Shown: in pieces, positions 10,160 through 18,526 of the stretch
Layout of the letters: every line of letters starts with the position of its first letter
Position numbering within the stretch: the first letter of the stretch is position 1
From: Phenylobacterium sp. Root700
Lineage (GTDB): Bacteria > Pseudomonadota > Alphaproteobacteria > Caulobacterales > Caulobacteraceae
Reading direction: 5' to 3'
DNA: 64,000 nt
Assembly: GCF_001429025.1 (NCBI RefSeq)
Contig: NZ_LMHT01000015.1
Coordinates: 52,542-116,541 of the forward strand
Made by a program: the position numbers and the translations under genes
Notes under the pieces: generated by a model
Databases searched by the model: none
What the model was told of the DNA's origin: nothing
The model's input: the letters and a program-made list of their open reading frames with translations, nothing else

Positions 10160-10312
10160 CTAGGCGAGGAGGCCGCGCAGGAAGGCCAGGGTCTCGGCGG
10201 CGGCGTAGACCATCGCGCCGATGACGATCATGTCGAAGGCGCGGCGCGCCCAGACCAGGACGACATTGCGCCGGGGGAGCTCGACCGGGCTGTCTGCAAA
10301 CGTGAACCGCAT
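10160..10312 (-). CDS. Small single-helix membrane protein
   Basis: This 50-residue protein begins MRFTFADSPVELPRRN and ends in one hydrophobic helix (MIVIGAMVYAAAETLAFL). I chose the ATG at 10312 because a clean GGAGG lies five bases upstream; an upstream in-frame Met at 10345 would add 11 residues but has no ribosome-binding site. Family and function are not recognised. It follows another tiny membrane-protein gene on the same strand. Confidence 0.6.
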   Translation of the reverse strand: MRFTFADSPVELPRRNVVLVWARRAFDMIVIGAMVYAAAETLAFLRGLLA

Positions 10313-10392
10313 GTTGTCCTCCGCTGGGACGATCTGACCACTCATGGGCGTCAGGCCGCAAAGGCCGGGCCAACCTGGTCAGCGGAGGAAAG

Positions 10393-10533
10393 TCAGGCCG
10401 CGAGCATCGCCCAGCACCAGAGGCCGACGCAGGCCAGCAGCAGGGTCCAGATGAAGACGCGGACGATGGCCCAGCCGCTCGGGGGCGGTTTCCTGGGCTC
10501 GGGATCCTCGTAAGGGATAGAGAAGCGCGTCAT
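10393..10533 (-). CDS. 46-residue membrane protein
   Basis: This frame reads MTRFSIPYEDPEPRKPPPSG and then one strongly hydrophobic, Trp-rich helix (VFIWTLLLACVGLWCWAML). GAGGAT directly precedes the ATG. The polar Pro-rich head followed by one helix and a short tail is typical of a real small membrane protein. No function is recognised. It may be cotranscribed with the 50-residue gene 80 bases downstream. Confidence 0.55.
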   Translation of the reverse strand: MTRFSIPYEDPEPRKPPPSGWAIVRVFIWTLLLACVGLWCWAMLAA

Positions 10534-10638
10534 ATCCTCGCGAATAACAACGTTCGGTCAATCGCTGGTAAAAGCGTTTGGTTAGTTTCGGATCCCCGCG
10601 CAAAAAGACCGCCCGCAGCGCCCTTCCCCGGAGATCCC

Positions 10639-11040
10639 ATGCACACCGGTTCCTGCCATTGCCGCGCCGCCCGTTTTGAGATCGCGGGCGACCTCGCGCC
10701 GATCCAGGTGTGCCATTGCGGCGATTGCCGCAAAGCCCAGGGCGGGCCGTTCGGGACCAATATCCCGGTCGAAACGGCGAACTTCACCCTGCTCTCAGGC
10801 GAAGATGACCTGCGGATCTACGAGTCCTCGCCGGGCAAGGAGCGGGTGTTCTGCGGCCGCTGCGGCGGCCCGCTGTTCAGCCGCCTGAAGAGCAAGCCCG
10901 GCGTCATGCGCGTGCGGGTCGGCACGCTGGACGGCGCGGTCGAAAGCGAGCTCGACTTCCATTTCTACACCGCCTCGAAAGCCAACTGGTGGCCGATCAC
11001 CGACGACCTGCCGCAGTACCCCGACGCGCGGCCGTTTTGA
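10639..11040 (+). CDS. GFA-domain (CENP-V/GFA) zinc-binding protein
   Basis: This 133-residue protein has the GFA fold: CHC near residue 7, CHCGDCRKAQG near 30 and FCGRCGGPLF near 75 supply the zinc-binding cysteines. Members were first linked to glutathione-dependent formaldehyde activation, but most are of unknown activity. It is a single-domain cytoplasmic protein with no operon partner. Confidence 0.88.
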   Translation: MHTGSCHCRAARFEIAGDLAPIQVCHCGDCRKAQGGPFGTNIPVETANFTLLSGEDDLRIYESSPGKERVFCGRCGGPLFSRLKSKPGVMRVRVGTLDGAVESELDFHFYTASKANWWPITDDLPQYPDARPF

Positions 11041-11162
11041 GCGCCCAGTGTCGTCAGGGCCGTCCCCGTCGACAGATCGAAGGCGCCGGTCAGCTTCGAC
11101 CTGCCGGTCCCCAGCCTTTGCCCCGTTTGCCAGCAGACCTCCACGACTATCCCTGAACGCTG

Positions 11163-11651
11163 CTATTGGTCGCCCTTAGCCGCGAGATATTCCTCGTCGG
11201 AAACCTTCTCCATCCAGGTGACCGGCGAGCCGTTGACCGACTCCTGGATGGCGATGTGGGTCATGGCCTGATGCGGTGTAGCACCGTGCCAGTGCTTGTG
11301 TTCGGCGGGACACCAGAGGATGTCCCCGGCGTGGAATTCTAGCTTCGGACCGCCCTCAATCTGGGTCCAGCCTACACCTTCGGTTACGAGCAGCGTCTGA
11401 CCCGCCGGATGCGTGTGCCAGGCCGTTCGAGCGCCGGGTTCGAAATGAACAATGGCGCCGCTGACCCTGGACGGCTCGGGCCGCTGGAATTGACCGGTGA
11501 TCGTGACCTTGCCGGTGAAGTAATCGGCTGGGCCGTCGACGGTTTTCAGGTCTGCCTTGCGGGTGATTTCCATCGTCTTGGTTCCTTGCTGTGCTGCGTC
11601 AGCGGTCGTGGCCGATACGAGGGCGGCGATCCAGATTGCGAGCCTGATCAT
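11163..11651 (-). CDS. Exported cupin-domain protein
   Basis: This 162-residue protein has a short signal peptide (IWIAALVSATTADAA) and a single cupin barrel. The metal motif is AWHTHPAGQTLLVTEGVG, with HKHWHGA as the second motif. This form resembles the small cupins found next to MFS exporters and alpha/beta hydrolases under LysR control. It lies 28 bases after the hydrolase gene on the same strand and is probably its last operon member. Substrate unknown. An internal Met (MEITRK) could give a cytoplasmic form. Confidence 0.82.
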   Translation of the reverse strand: MIRLAIWIAALVSATTADAAQQGTKTMEITRKADLKTVDGPADYFTGKVTITGQFQRPEPSRVSGAIVHFEPGARTAWHTHPAGQTLLVTEGVGWTQIEGGPKLEFHAGDILWCPAEHKHWHGATPHQAMTHIAIQESVNGSPVTWMEKVSDEEYLAAKGDQ

Positions 11652-11679
11652 TGGGCCAGGGTCCGATCGCGGCGGGCCA

Positions 11680-12765
11680 TCATCCGAGATGCTGACTGAA
11701 GAAGGCTTGCAGCTTGTCGAAGGGGATCTTGTCCGCCCGGTCGTAGAGGTCGACGTGGTCGGCGGCCTTTATGATCAGGAGTTCCTTCGGCTCGGCCGCC
11801 GCTACATGCGCGTCTTCGCTGAAGTACCGGGAGTGCGCGCTATCGCCAGCGATCAGCAGGATCGGCCGTGGCGTGATCTCCTTGATGTAGGTGAGCAGCG
11901 GCATGTTCATGAACGACAGCGCGTTCGTCGCCGTCCAAGCGCCGTTGGAGTTCGGCGACCGCGGATGAAAGCCCCGCGGCGTCCGGTAGTAGTCAAAGTA
12001 CATGCGGGCGGCGGGATCGGTTACGCCGTCCAGCGTCTCCGGCAGGATGCGCGGTCCGGGAGCCGGCGAGCCCCGCTCCGCGTCGACCCATCGTTGCTGG
12101 CTCATCTGCTCCAGCATCTTGGTCCGGTCGTCGGTCGTGAGCTTGTCGTAGTAGCCCCGCGCCATGACCCGGGACATGTCGTACATGCTGGTGGTGGCGA
12201 CCGCCTTGATGCGCTTGTCCACGGCGCTCGCGTTCAGCGCCATGCCGGCCCAGCCGCAGATGCCGATGACGCCGATGTGGTCGCGGTCGACCGTCGGCTG
12301 CAGGCCGAGGAGATCGACGGCTGCGCTGAAGTCTTCGGTGTTGATGTCAGGCGAGGCGACATTGCGGGGCTCGCCGCCGCTCTCGCCCGTGAAGGACGGA
12401 TCAAACGCCAAGCTGACGAAGCCGCGCTCGGCCATGGTCTGGGCGTAGAGACCCGAGGACTGCTCCTTGACGGCCCCGAACGGGCCGCCGACCGCCAGCG
12501 CCGGGAGGGGCGCGGAGCCGCGAGCTTTCGGCGTGTAGAGATCGCCGGCCAGCGTGAGGCCATAGCGGTTCTTGAAGGTGACCTTTGCGTGGTCGACCTT
12601 CTCGCTGCGAGGGAAGACCTTATCCCACTGATTGGACATGATTTGGGCCTTTGCTGAGCTGGGGTTTGGGGCGAGCGGCAGGGCGGCGGTGGCGAGGCCG
12701 GCGGCGCTGAGTTTCAGAACATCGCGTCGGCCAAGGCGGCCTGCGGCGGCCGAGGTCAGTCTCAT
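11680..12765 (-). CDS. Tat-exported alpha/beta hydrolase (YcjY-like)
   Basis: This 361-residue protein has a twin-arginine leader (GRRDVLKLSAAGLATAALP). A catalytic elbow GICGWAGMAL carries Cys where most hydrolases have Ser, as in dienelactone-hydrolase relatives. VATTSMYDMSRVMARGYY is typical of this subgroup, and a late Asp/His pair (AADHVDLYD) completes the triad. The ATG overlaps the stop codon of the MFS gene (ATGA), with AGGAG upstream, so translation is probably coupled. The frame continues to 13161 inside the MFS gene, but the Tat leader and the ribosome-binding site fix the start at 12765. Substrate unknown. Confidence 0.88.
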   Translation of the reverse strand: MRLTSAAAGRLGRRDVLKLSAAGLATAALPLAPNPSSAKAQIMSNQWDKVFPRSEKVDHAKVTFKNRYGLTLAGDLYTPKARGSAPLPALAVGGPFGAVKEQSSGLYAQTMAERGFVSLAFDPSFTGESGGEPRNVASPDINTEDFSAAVDLLGLQPTVDRDHIGVIGICGWAGMALNASAVDKRIKAVATTSMYDMSRVMARGYYDKLTTDDRTKMLEQMSQQRWVDAERGSPAPGPRILPETLDGVTDPAARMYFDYYRTPRGFHPRSPNSNGAWTATNALSFMNMPLLTYIKEITPRPILLIAGDSAHSRYFSEDAHVAAAEPKELLIIKAADHVDLYDRADKIPFDKLQAFFSQHLG

Positions 12766-13967
12766 TCGGGAACTCCTGTGCGGGATGTCGCGCGGGCGCC
12801 GACTGCTGCGAGCATCGCCCCGCTGACGAGGATGGCGGCGCTGACCCCGAAGGCGGTGTGGTAGCCGCGAGCGTCGACGAGGACGCCGCCGAGTGACGCC
12901 CCAAGCGTGATCGCAAGTTGGATGACGGCGACCATCAGGCCGCCGCCGGCCTCGGCATCGTCGGGCAGGGTCCTGCTGATCCAGGTCCACCAGGCGACGG
13001 GCGCAGCCGTGCCGACCAGTCCCCAACCGGCGAGCAAGGCTGCGGTCGGAAGCGGCGCGGCGCCGAAAGCAATGAGCCCCACCGCAATCGCCGCCAGGGC
13101 GAGCGGGGCGGCCACGAGCAGAAGGCCCAAGCGCGCCGGCAGCAGTTGGCCGATCAGCCACGTTCCTGAGAGGCCGGCGAGACCGAGTCCCAGAAGGATC
13201 AAGGACAGGCTCGACACGCTGACCCCCGTAACCGTCTCCAGGAACGGGCGCAGATAGGTGAAGAGCGCGAACTGCCCAGTGAAGAACAAGGCCACGGCGG
13301 CGAAGCCGAGCGAGACGCCTGGCCGGCGCAGCACCCGAAACACGCCGCCCGTGCGCGGCGTCGCGCGAGGCGGCATGGCGGGAAGGCTGAAGTGCTGCCA
13401 GGCCAGTACGATAGCGGCGAGCGGTACGACGACGAAGAACGCGCCGCGCCAGCCGATGTACTGGCCCATGAAGCTTCCCAGCGGGGCCGCGATTGTTGTG
13501 GCCAGCGCATTGCCGCCGTTCAGGACCCCAAGAGCGCGCGGGACCTGATCTTCGGGCACAAGACGCATTACGATGGCGGCGGACATCGACCAGAAGCCGC
13601 CGATCACGACGCCGACGAGCGCCCGTCCCGCCATAAAGACGGTGGCGTTCGGCGCGAAGGCGACGATCAGACCCGAGAGGATCATCACGCCGGTCAGCGC
13701 GAGCAGCACGTGTTTGCGATCGATCTTGCGCGTGGCCGAGGAGATGACGAGGCTGGTCAGGACGGCGAACAAGCCGGAGATCGCGATCGCTTGGCCCGCG
13801 CGCCCCTCAGTGATGTGCAGATCGGCGGCGATCGGCGTCAGCAGGCTGACCGGCATGAACTCCGAGGCGATCAGCGTCGAGACGCAAAGCGTGAGCGCGG
13901 CGACCGCGCCCCATGCGCCTTGGGTCGGCTGCGGGAGATCGGATGCAATTGCAGTTTGGATCGACAT
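12762..13967 (-). CDS. MFS efflux transporter (DHA1/AraJ-NepI type)
   Basis: This 401-residue protein with about 12 membrane helices opens with SEFMPVSLLTPIAADLHITEG-type sequence, characteristic of the AraJ/NepI branch of drug:H+ antiporters. A motif-A-like SATRKIDRKH lies in loop 2-3, and GRALVGVVIGGFWSM in helix 4 fits. It is expected to export small molecules. It lies 121 bases downstream of the LysR gene and overlaps the hydrolase gene by four bases. Confidence 0.9.
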   Translation of the reverse strand: MSIQTAIASDLPQPTQGAWGAVAALTLCVSTLIASEFMPVSLLTPIAADLHITEGRAGQAIAISGLFAVLTSLVISSATRKIDRKHVLLALTGVMILSGLIVAFAPNATVFMAGRALVGVVIGGFWSMSAAIVMRLVPEDQVPRALGVLNGGNALATTIAAPLGSFMGQYIGWRGAFFVVVPLAAIVLAWQHFSLPAMPPRATPRTGGVFRVLRRPGVSLGFAAVALFFTGQFALFTYLRPFLETVTGVSVSSLSLILLGLGLAGLSGTWLIGQLLPARLGLLLVAAPLALAAIAVGLIAFGAAPLPTAALLAGWGLVGTAAPVAWWTWISRTLPDDAEAGGGLMVAVIQLAITLGASLGGVLVDARGYHTAFGVSAAILVSGAMLAAVGARATSRTGVPE

Positions 13968-14088
13968 GGGCTCTCACGACCTGGGGGCGACGTACCCGAG
14001 GCCCGTGAGATAGCGTTCGCGCAGCGACTGCATCAGCCGCTGATCGCGCGATGGACCGTTGCGCCAAATTCAACGATCGAAAGGGCGA

Positions 14089-14997
14089 CTAGAGGCCGAG
14101 CGGCCGGAGCTCGCGGACCAGGTCGATGAACAGGCGGAGCGCCGCCGGCACTTGGCGGCGGCTCGAATAGTAGATGTGGTACCCGCCGCTCGAGGTCGCC
14201 CAATCGCCGAGAACGATGCGTAGCTCGCCGCTGGCCAGTTCTCTTCGGACCATGGTGTCAGCCACGTACATTAGGCCGACGCCGTCGCGCGCCGCAGCCA
14301 GGCCAAGGCGGCCGTCATCGACCACGAGGCTGCCCGGCACAGCGATTGCGAGTTGCTCGTCACCGCGTTCGAATTCCCAGCGGTAAAGACTGTCGTCTCC
14401 GATCCTGATCCGAATGCAGCGATGAGATTGCAAATCGTTCGGGTGCGCGGGCACGCCGAAGCGTTCGAGGTACGCTGGAGCCCCCACGACGATCCAGCGG
14501 ATGTCGGCCGACAATCGCTGCGCCACCATGTCCTCGGGAACGGTGCCGTCGTACCGTATGCCCGCGTCAAAACCCTTTTCGATCACGTCGATGAGCCGAT
14601 TGGAGACCGACACCTCCAGTTCGACGTCGGGATATCGTTCGATGAAGGTGGGCAGCACCGGCGCCAGGAGGTGGTCGGCCGCATCGTTGGGCACGCTCAG
14701 CCTGACCCGACCCATCGGCGCGTCGCGGAACCGGTTCACCACATCCAGGGCTTGGGCGATCTTCAGAAATGGATCCTGGACCGCGGCCTGAAGAGCCTCA
14801 CCGGCGGCGGTCAGCGTCACGCTGCGGCTCGTCCGATTCAGCAGTCTTACGCCCAGGCGTTCTTCCAAACCTCGGAGGGCGTGGCTTAGGGCCGATGCGC
14901 TCAGGCCAAGCTCCAAGCCCGCCCGACGAAAATTCCGGTGCTTGGCGATCTCCAGGAAATAAGAGAGGTCCGCGAAATCTGAACGTCGAAATTGCAT
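14089..14997 (-). CDS. LysR-family transcriptional regulator
   Basis: This 302-residue protein has an N-terminal winged helix-turn-helix (residues about 8-65; SASALSHALRGLEERLGV then TRSVTLTAAG) and a C-terminal periplasmic-binding-like effector domain. The HTH is of the type with SASALSHALR rather than SQPALSRQI. It lies immediately upstream of, and on the same strand as, the MFS-hydrolase-cupin genes and is the obvious candidate regulator. The 121-base gap to the MFS gene may contain its operator, though I cannot pick out a T-N11-A site with confidence. Confidence 0.92.
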   Translation of the reverse strand: MQFRRSDFADLSYFLEIAKHRNFRRAGLELGLSASALSHALRGLEERLGVRLLNRTSRSVTLTAAGEALQAAVQDPFLKIAQALDVVNRFRDAPMGRVRLSVPNDAADHLLAPVLPTFIERYPDVELEVSVSNRLIDVIEKGFDAGIRYDGTVPEDMVAQRLSADIRWIVVGAPAYLERFGVPAHPNDLQSHRCIRIRIGDDSLYRWEFERGDEQLAIAVPGSLVVDDGRLGLAAARDGVGLMYVADTMVRRELASGELRIVLGDWATSSGGYHIYYSSRRQVPAALRLFIDLVRELRPLGL

Positions 14998-15140
14998 TGC
15001 GCAGCCCGGTCAGGAACGAGGCTCGAACTCAGCCCGTCTCCACACTCTTGCTACATTGAGCGGAGATCAACAATCTCGCGGGACCCATAGCCTGAAGCTC
15101 GCTTGGGCGCAGACTGATGACCGGACTTTTCGCCCATCCC

Positions 15141-16229
15141 TCAACGCGCGACCGGATTGCGTCGCGCCACGTGGTCTCCCGGCAAGCGGACCTGATAGGG
15201 GCCGCGGCGGGGATCGGGGAACATGTAGTCGGTCGAGACATACTGCGCGCCGGAGGCGAAGGCGGCCTGGGCCCGGGTCTGATCGTTGGTCCGCGCCTCG
15301 ATCGTGTCGGCGTCGGCGCGGGTGCGGACGATGAGGCCGGCGCGCACCGCGGCCTGGATGCGCTCACTCTGGGCGGCGGGCTCGTTCAGGGTGATGTAGC
15401 CGGCGGCGGGCGAGGTCTCGGCGGTGTTGACGAACATCACCCGCCCTTCGAGCGTCTTGCGGGCGCCGCGATAGAGGGCGACCTGCTCGTCCGGCGCGTC
15501 GAGGGCGAACATCACCTTGCCCCGCGCGGTCTTGAGCGTGGGCCAGGCGCCGGCAGCGGCCGCCTCGCGCAGGGTCGCATGACGCCCCTGGACGCCGCCT
15601 GGCGTGATCAGCTCGGCGGCCGGGAACACCGAGGCGATCTCGGCGTCCACCGCGTCCATGGCCTTGGCGTCGAAGGGCGCGGCCATCACCGCGCCGGGCA
15701 CGCTCAGCCCGCCTTCCTTGAGATTGAGCAGGATCAACAGCGGCAGATGACCCGGGTGCGCCTTGGACCAGGCGCGGATCTGGCCCAGGCAATCGGTGAA
15801 GCGCGGGCAGCTGGAGCGGTAGTCGATGTCCTGGACATGCATCACCTTCAGCCCCGGCGCCTTCAGGGGCGTCAGGTCGTAGGGCAGGTCATTGGCCATC
15901 TTCATGGCCAGCGGCGCGGCGTAGCGGCCGCCGTCCGGGTCGTTGAGGACGTCGATCTCCAACTGCCGCGCGCCAGCGTCCAGTTGGACGCTGAGCGGCG
16001 GATGGGCGTAGTCGAGCCCGTCGGCCTGTTTCGGGTCGGCCGAGCGCAGCAGCGCCATCTGGCGCGGCGAGATCGCCTGCTTGTAGGAATTGTGGCTGCC
16101 GACCGCCTGAACCTGGTTGATCTTCAGGGCGTCGACCGCCGCGCGCGTGCAGCCGGCTTGGCCGGACGGCGCCTCCAGATCGCATTGAGCGGCGAGGGCC
16201 ACGGCGGCGGCGAAGACGATGGCGATCAT
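15141..16229 (-). CDS. Phosphatidylinositol-specific phospholipase C1-like protein
   Basis: This 362-residue exported protein has a short signal sequence (MIAIVFAAAVALAAQ). The catalytic core shows VGSHNSYK (first His), LEIDVLNDPDGG, and HVQDIDYRSSCPRF, the pattern of the Ca2+-dependent PI-PLC-C1 family. These enzymes cleave phosphodiesters of inositol phospholipids or similar glycerophosphodiesters. In a bacterium the substrate may be host or environmental lipid. It is monocistronic, with the Nudix gene 45 bases upstream on the same strand. Confidence 0.85.
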   Translation of the reverse strand: MIAIVFAAAVALAAQCDLEAPSGQAGCTRAAVDALKINQVQAVGSHNSYKQAISPRQMALLRSADPKQADGLDYAHPPLSVQLDAGARQLEIDVLNDPDGGRYAAPLAMKMANDLPYDLTPLKAPGLKVMHVQDIDYRSSCPRFTDCLGQIRAWSKAHPGHLPLLILLNLKEGGLSVPGAVMAAPFDAKAMDAVDAEIASVFPAAELITPGGVQGRHATLREAAAAGAWPTLKTARGKVMFALDAPDEQVALYRGARKTLEGRVMFVNTAETSPAAGYITLNEPAAQSERIQAAVRAGLIVRTRADADTIEARTNDQTRAQAAFASGAQYVSTDYMFPDPRRGPYQVRLPGDHVARRNPVAR

Positions 16230-16274
16230 GAGCCCCTCCCTAGGGCGCCTGCACGGCGGCGCTGTGACAGCGGC

Positions 16275-16781
16275 TTAACTTGCGACGGCGATCACGGTGA
16301 TCGCCAGCGGCGCGTCGGGATAGGTCCCAGCCGCGACGTCGATGATCAGTTCGCCGAAGCGTTCCGGGTAGATCCGCTCGGTGGTCGCGGCCACCTCATC
16401 CAGCGTCCACCACCGGATGTCGTCGATCAGGTCGACCTCGTAGTCGGCCCAGCCCTCGCGCGACGGCTCGCCGCCGGCGCAGCGGGCGACGATGTAGTTT
16501 TCCTTGAAGATCACGTGCTCGCCAGTGACCAGCACGCCCGGTCCTTCCCGCGTCCACACCACGGGGCCAATCTCGACCTCGGTGAAGCCGGTTTCCTCGG
16601 CGATCTCGCGGATCGCGCCCTCGATCAGGCTCTCGCCCTCGTCGACCCCGCCGCCGATCGTGAACCACGACGAAGTTCCCTGCGGACGATTGGCCAGGCG
16701 CCCCTTCATCAGCAGGATCCGCCCCTGCGGATCGAACAGCAGGACACGGGCGGTCAGACGTTCGCGCAAGACAAGCTCCAT
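16275..16781 (-). CDS. NUDIX hydrolase
   Basis: This 168-residue protein has a complete Nudix box: GGGVDEGESLIEGAIREI continues into AEETGF, with REIAEE holding the catalytic Glu residues. Flanking strands (ARVLLFDPQGRILLMKGR) fit the fold. It hydrolyses a nucleoside diphosphate linked to another moiety. DDIRWWTLDEVAATTERIYP near the end resembles members acting on small nucleotides. Substrate not determinable. Confidence 0.9.
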   Translation of the reverse strand: MELVLRERLTARVLLFDPQGRILLMKGRLANRPQGTSSWFTIGGGVDEGESLIEGAIREIAEETGFTEVEIGPVVWTREGPGVLVTGEHVIFKENYIVARCAGGEPSREGWADYEVDLIDDIRWWTLDEVAATTERIYPERFGELIIDVAAGTYPDAPLAITVIAVAS

Positions 16782-16893
16782 AAGGATCTGACAGCGAGCC
16801 TAGCGCGTTCAGACAGGAAGACGAACACCGCTCTCAACGTGAAATTAATTGAGCTGGGACAGGGTGTTGCCCGTAACGGGATGGAGTCCCCCT

Positions 16894-18522
16894 TTGTCGC
16901 TCGGCCCTCAACGCCTGCTCGGCTTCGCCTTTGCAAGCGCCGACCTCCTTCTCGAGATCACCCAGGACGGAGCGATCAGCTTCGCCATCGGCGCCAGCGA
17001 GGCCCTGTCCGGTTCAGCCGAGACCGCCCTGGTCGGCCGGGCCTGGCGCGACTTCGTCGACGTTCGCGACCGGATGATGCTGGAGGCCCTGCTCAGCGGC
17101 CTGAAGGATGGCGGGCGCGGCGGCCCCCTGGTGATCAGCCTGGCCGGCGCCGCCGACGGCGTCGAACGCGCCGCCTCGATGACCGCCTTCCGCATGCCAG
17201 GCAACGCCGGCGCGATTTCCTGCGCCTTCAGCCGCGCCGCGGCCAAGGAAACCCACGGCCTGCACGACAAGGCCAAGTTCGAAACCACCGCCGCCGCCCT
17301 GATCGAGACCGCCAAGACCACCGGGCTGGAGCTGGAACTGGCCCTGGTCGAATTCGGCGGTCTGGCCGCCTTGCGCAAGGTGCTCGGCTCCGAAGGCTCG
17401 AAGGAGCTGGAGCAACGGCTGACAGCCGCGATCTGCTCTCAATCCCACGGCGGGAACGCCGCCGCCGGCCTCGGCGCTGACCGCTTCGCCCTGGTCCGCC
17501 AAAAAGGCGAAGGGGTCGAGGCGCTGGTCCAGCGCCTGATCAAGCTGGTCTCGACCGATGCCAGCCACGGCCTGACCGCGACCGGCCGGGCCATGGGCCT
17601 GAAGGCCGACGCCCCGCCCGCCCAGGTGCTGCGCGCCCTGCGCTTCTCGCTCGACAATTTCATCAAGGACGGGATGGCCGGCGAGGCCTCCCTCACCATC
17701 GACGAGGCCGTCGACCGCTCGATCAAGCGCACCCTCGTCGAGGTCGGCGTCCTGGGCCAGGCCGTGCACGAAAAGCGCTTCCAGCTGGTCTTCCAGCCGG
17801 TGGTCAATCTGAAGGCCAATTCAGCCCTGCATCACCATGAGGTGCTGGTCCGGTTCGGCGACGACGCCAGTCCCTATCCGATGATCCGCATGGCCGAGGA
17901 GCTCGACATGATCGAGCCGCTCGACATCGCCGTGGTCGAGGAGACGATCGCGCGGCTGACAGCCGATCCGAGCCTGCGGCTGGCCGCCAATGTTTCGGGC
18001 CGCACGATCGTCAGCCCGGCCTTCGTGGTCGCGGTTCGCAGCATGCTGGCCAAGTCCCCGCTCGCCGCCGGCCGGCTGCTGCTGGAGATCACCGAGAGCG
18101 CGGCGATCGACAACCTGGCCCTGGCCGACCAGCACCTGAAAGCCCTGCGGGGCGAGGGCTGCGTGATCTGCCTCGACGACTTCGGGGCTGGCGCGGCGTC
18201 GCTGGCCTATCTGCAGCAACTCACCCTCGACATCGTGAAGATCGACGGCCGCTTCATCCGCGAGCTGCAGCACGGCGGCCGCGAAAGCACCTTCATCCGC
18301 CACCTGGTGCACATGTGCACCGAGCTGGGCGTGAAGACCCTGGCCGAGATGGTCGAGAACACCCAGGCCGAGGACGCGGTTCGGCGCGCAGGTGTCGACT
18401 ACGCCCAGGGCTGGCTCTACGGGGCTCCGGCCGAGCGCCCAAGCCAGCCCGAGCCCTCGGTTCCCTCGCCGCCGGCCAAGCCCGCCGCGCGCCGGGTCGG
18501 CTCGGTCGACAGCTGGGGCTAG
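16894..18522 (+). CDS. EAL-domain protein with degenerate GGDEF
   Basis: This 542-residue cytoplasmic protein has a PAS-like N-terminus (residues about 10-110), a GGDEF-like middle whose signature is degraded to LGADRFALVRQ, and a C-terminal EAL domain. EAL residues appear intact: EVLVRF, ANVSG, ITESAA, LDDFGAG, VKIDGRF, AEMVEN and AQGWLYG. It is therefore probably a c-di-GMP phosphodiesterase whose GGDEF part is only regulatory. I start it at the TTG at 16894, seven bases after GGAG; an upstream TTG at 16849 has no such site. Confidence 0.82.
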   Translation: MSLGPQRLLGFAFASADLLLEITQDGAISFAIGASEALSGSAETALVGRAWRDFVDVRDRMMLEALLSGLKDGGRGGPLVISLAGAADGVERAASMTAFRMPGNAGAISCAFSRAAAKETHGLHDKAKFETTAAALIETAKTTGLELELALVEFGGLAALRKVLGSEGSKELEQRLTAAICSQSHGGNAAAGLGADRFALVRQKGEGVEALVQRLIKLVSTDASHGLTATGRAMGLKADAPPAQVLRALRFSLDNFIKDGMAGEASLTIDEAVDRSIKRTLVEVGVLGQAVHEKRFQLVFQPVVNLKANSALHHHEVLVRFGDDASPYPMIRMAEELDMIEPLDIAVVEETIARLTADPSLRLAANVSGRTIVSPAFVVAVRSMLAKSPLAAGRLLLEITESAAIDNLALADQHLKALRGEGCVICLDDFGAGAASLAYLQQLTLDIVKIDGRFIRELQHGGRESTFIRHLVHMCTELGVKTLAEMVENTQAEDAVRRAGVDYAQGWLYGAPAERPSQPEPSVPSPPAKPAARRVGSVDSWG

Positions 18523-18526
18523 GCCC

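Noticed and set aside
15117..17480. 787-residue plus-strand frame across the PI-PLC and Nudix genes
   Set aside because: It is antisense to two recognised enzymes and out of frame with the EAL gene; codon composition is shadow-like.
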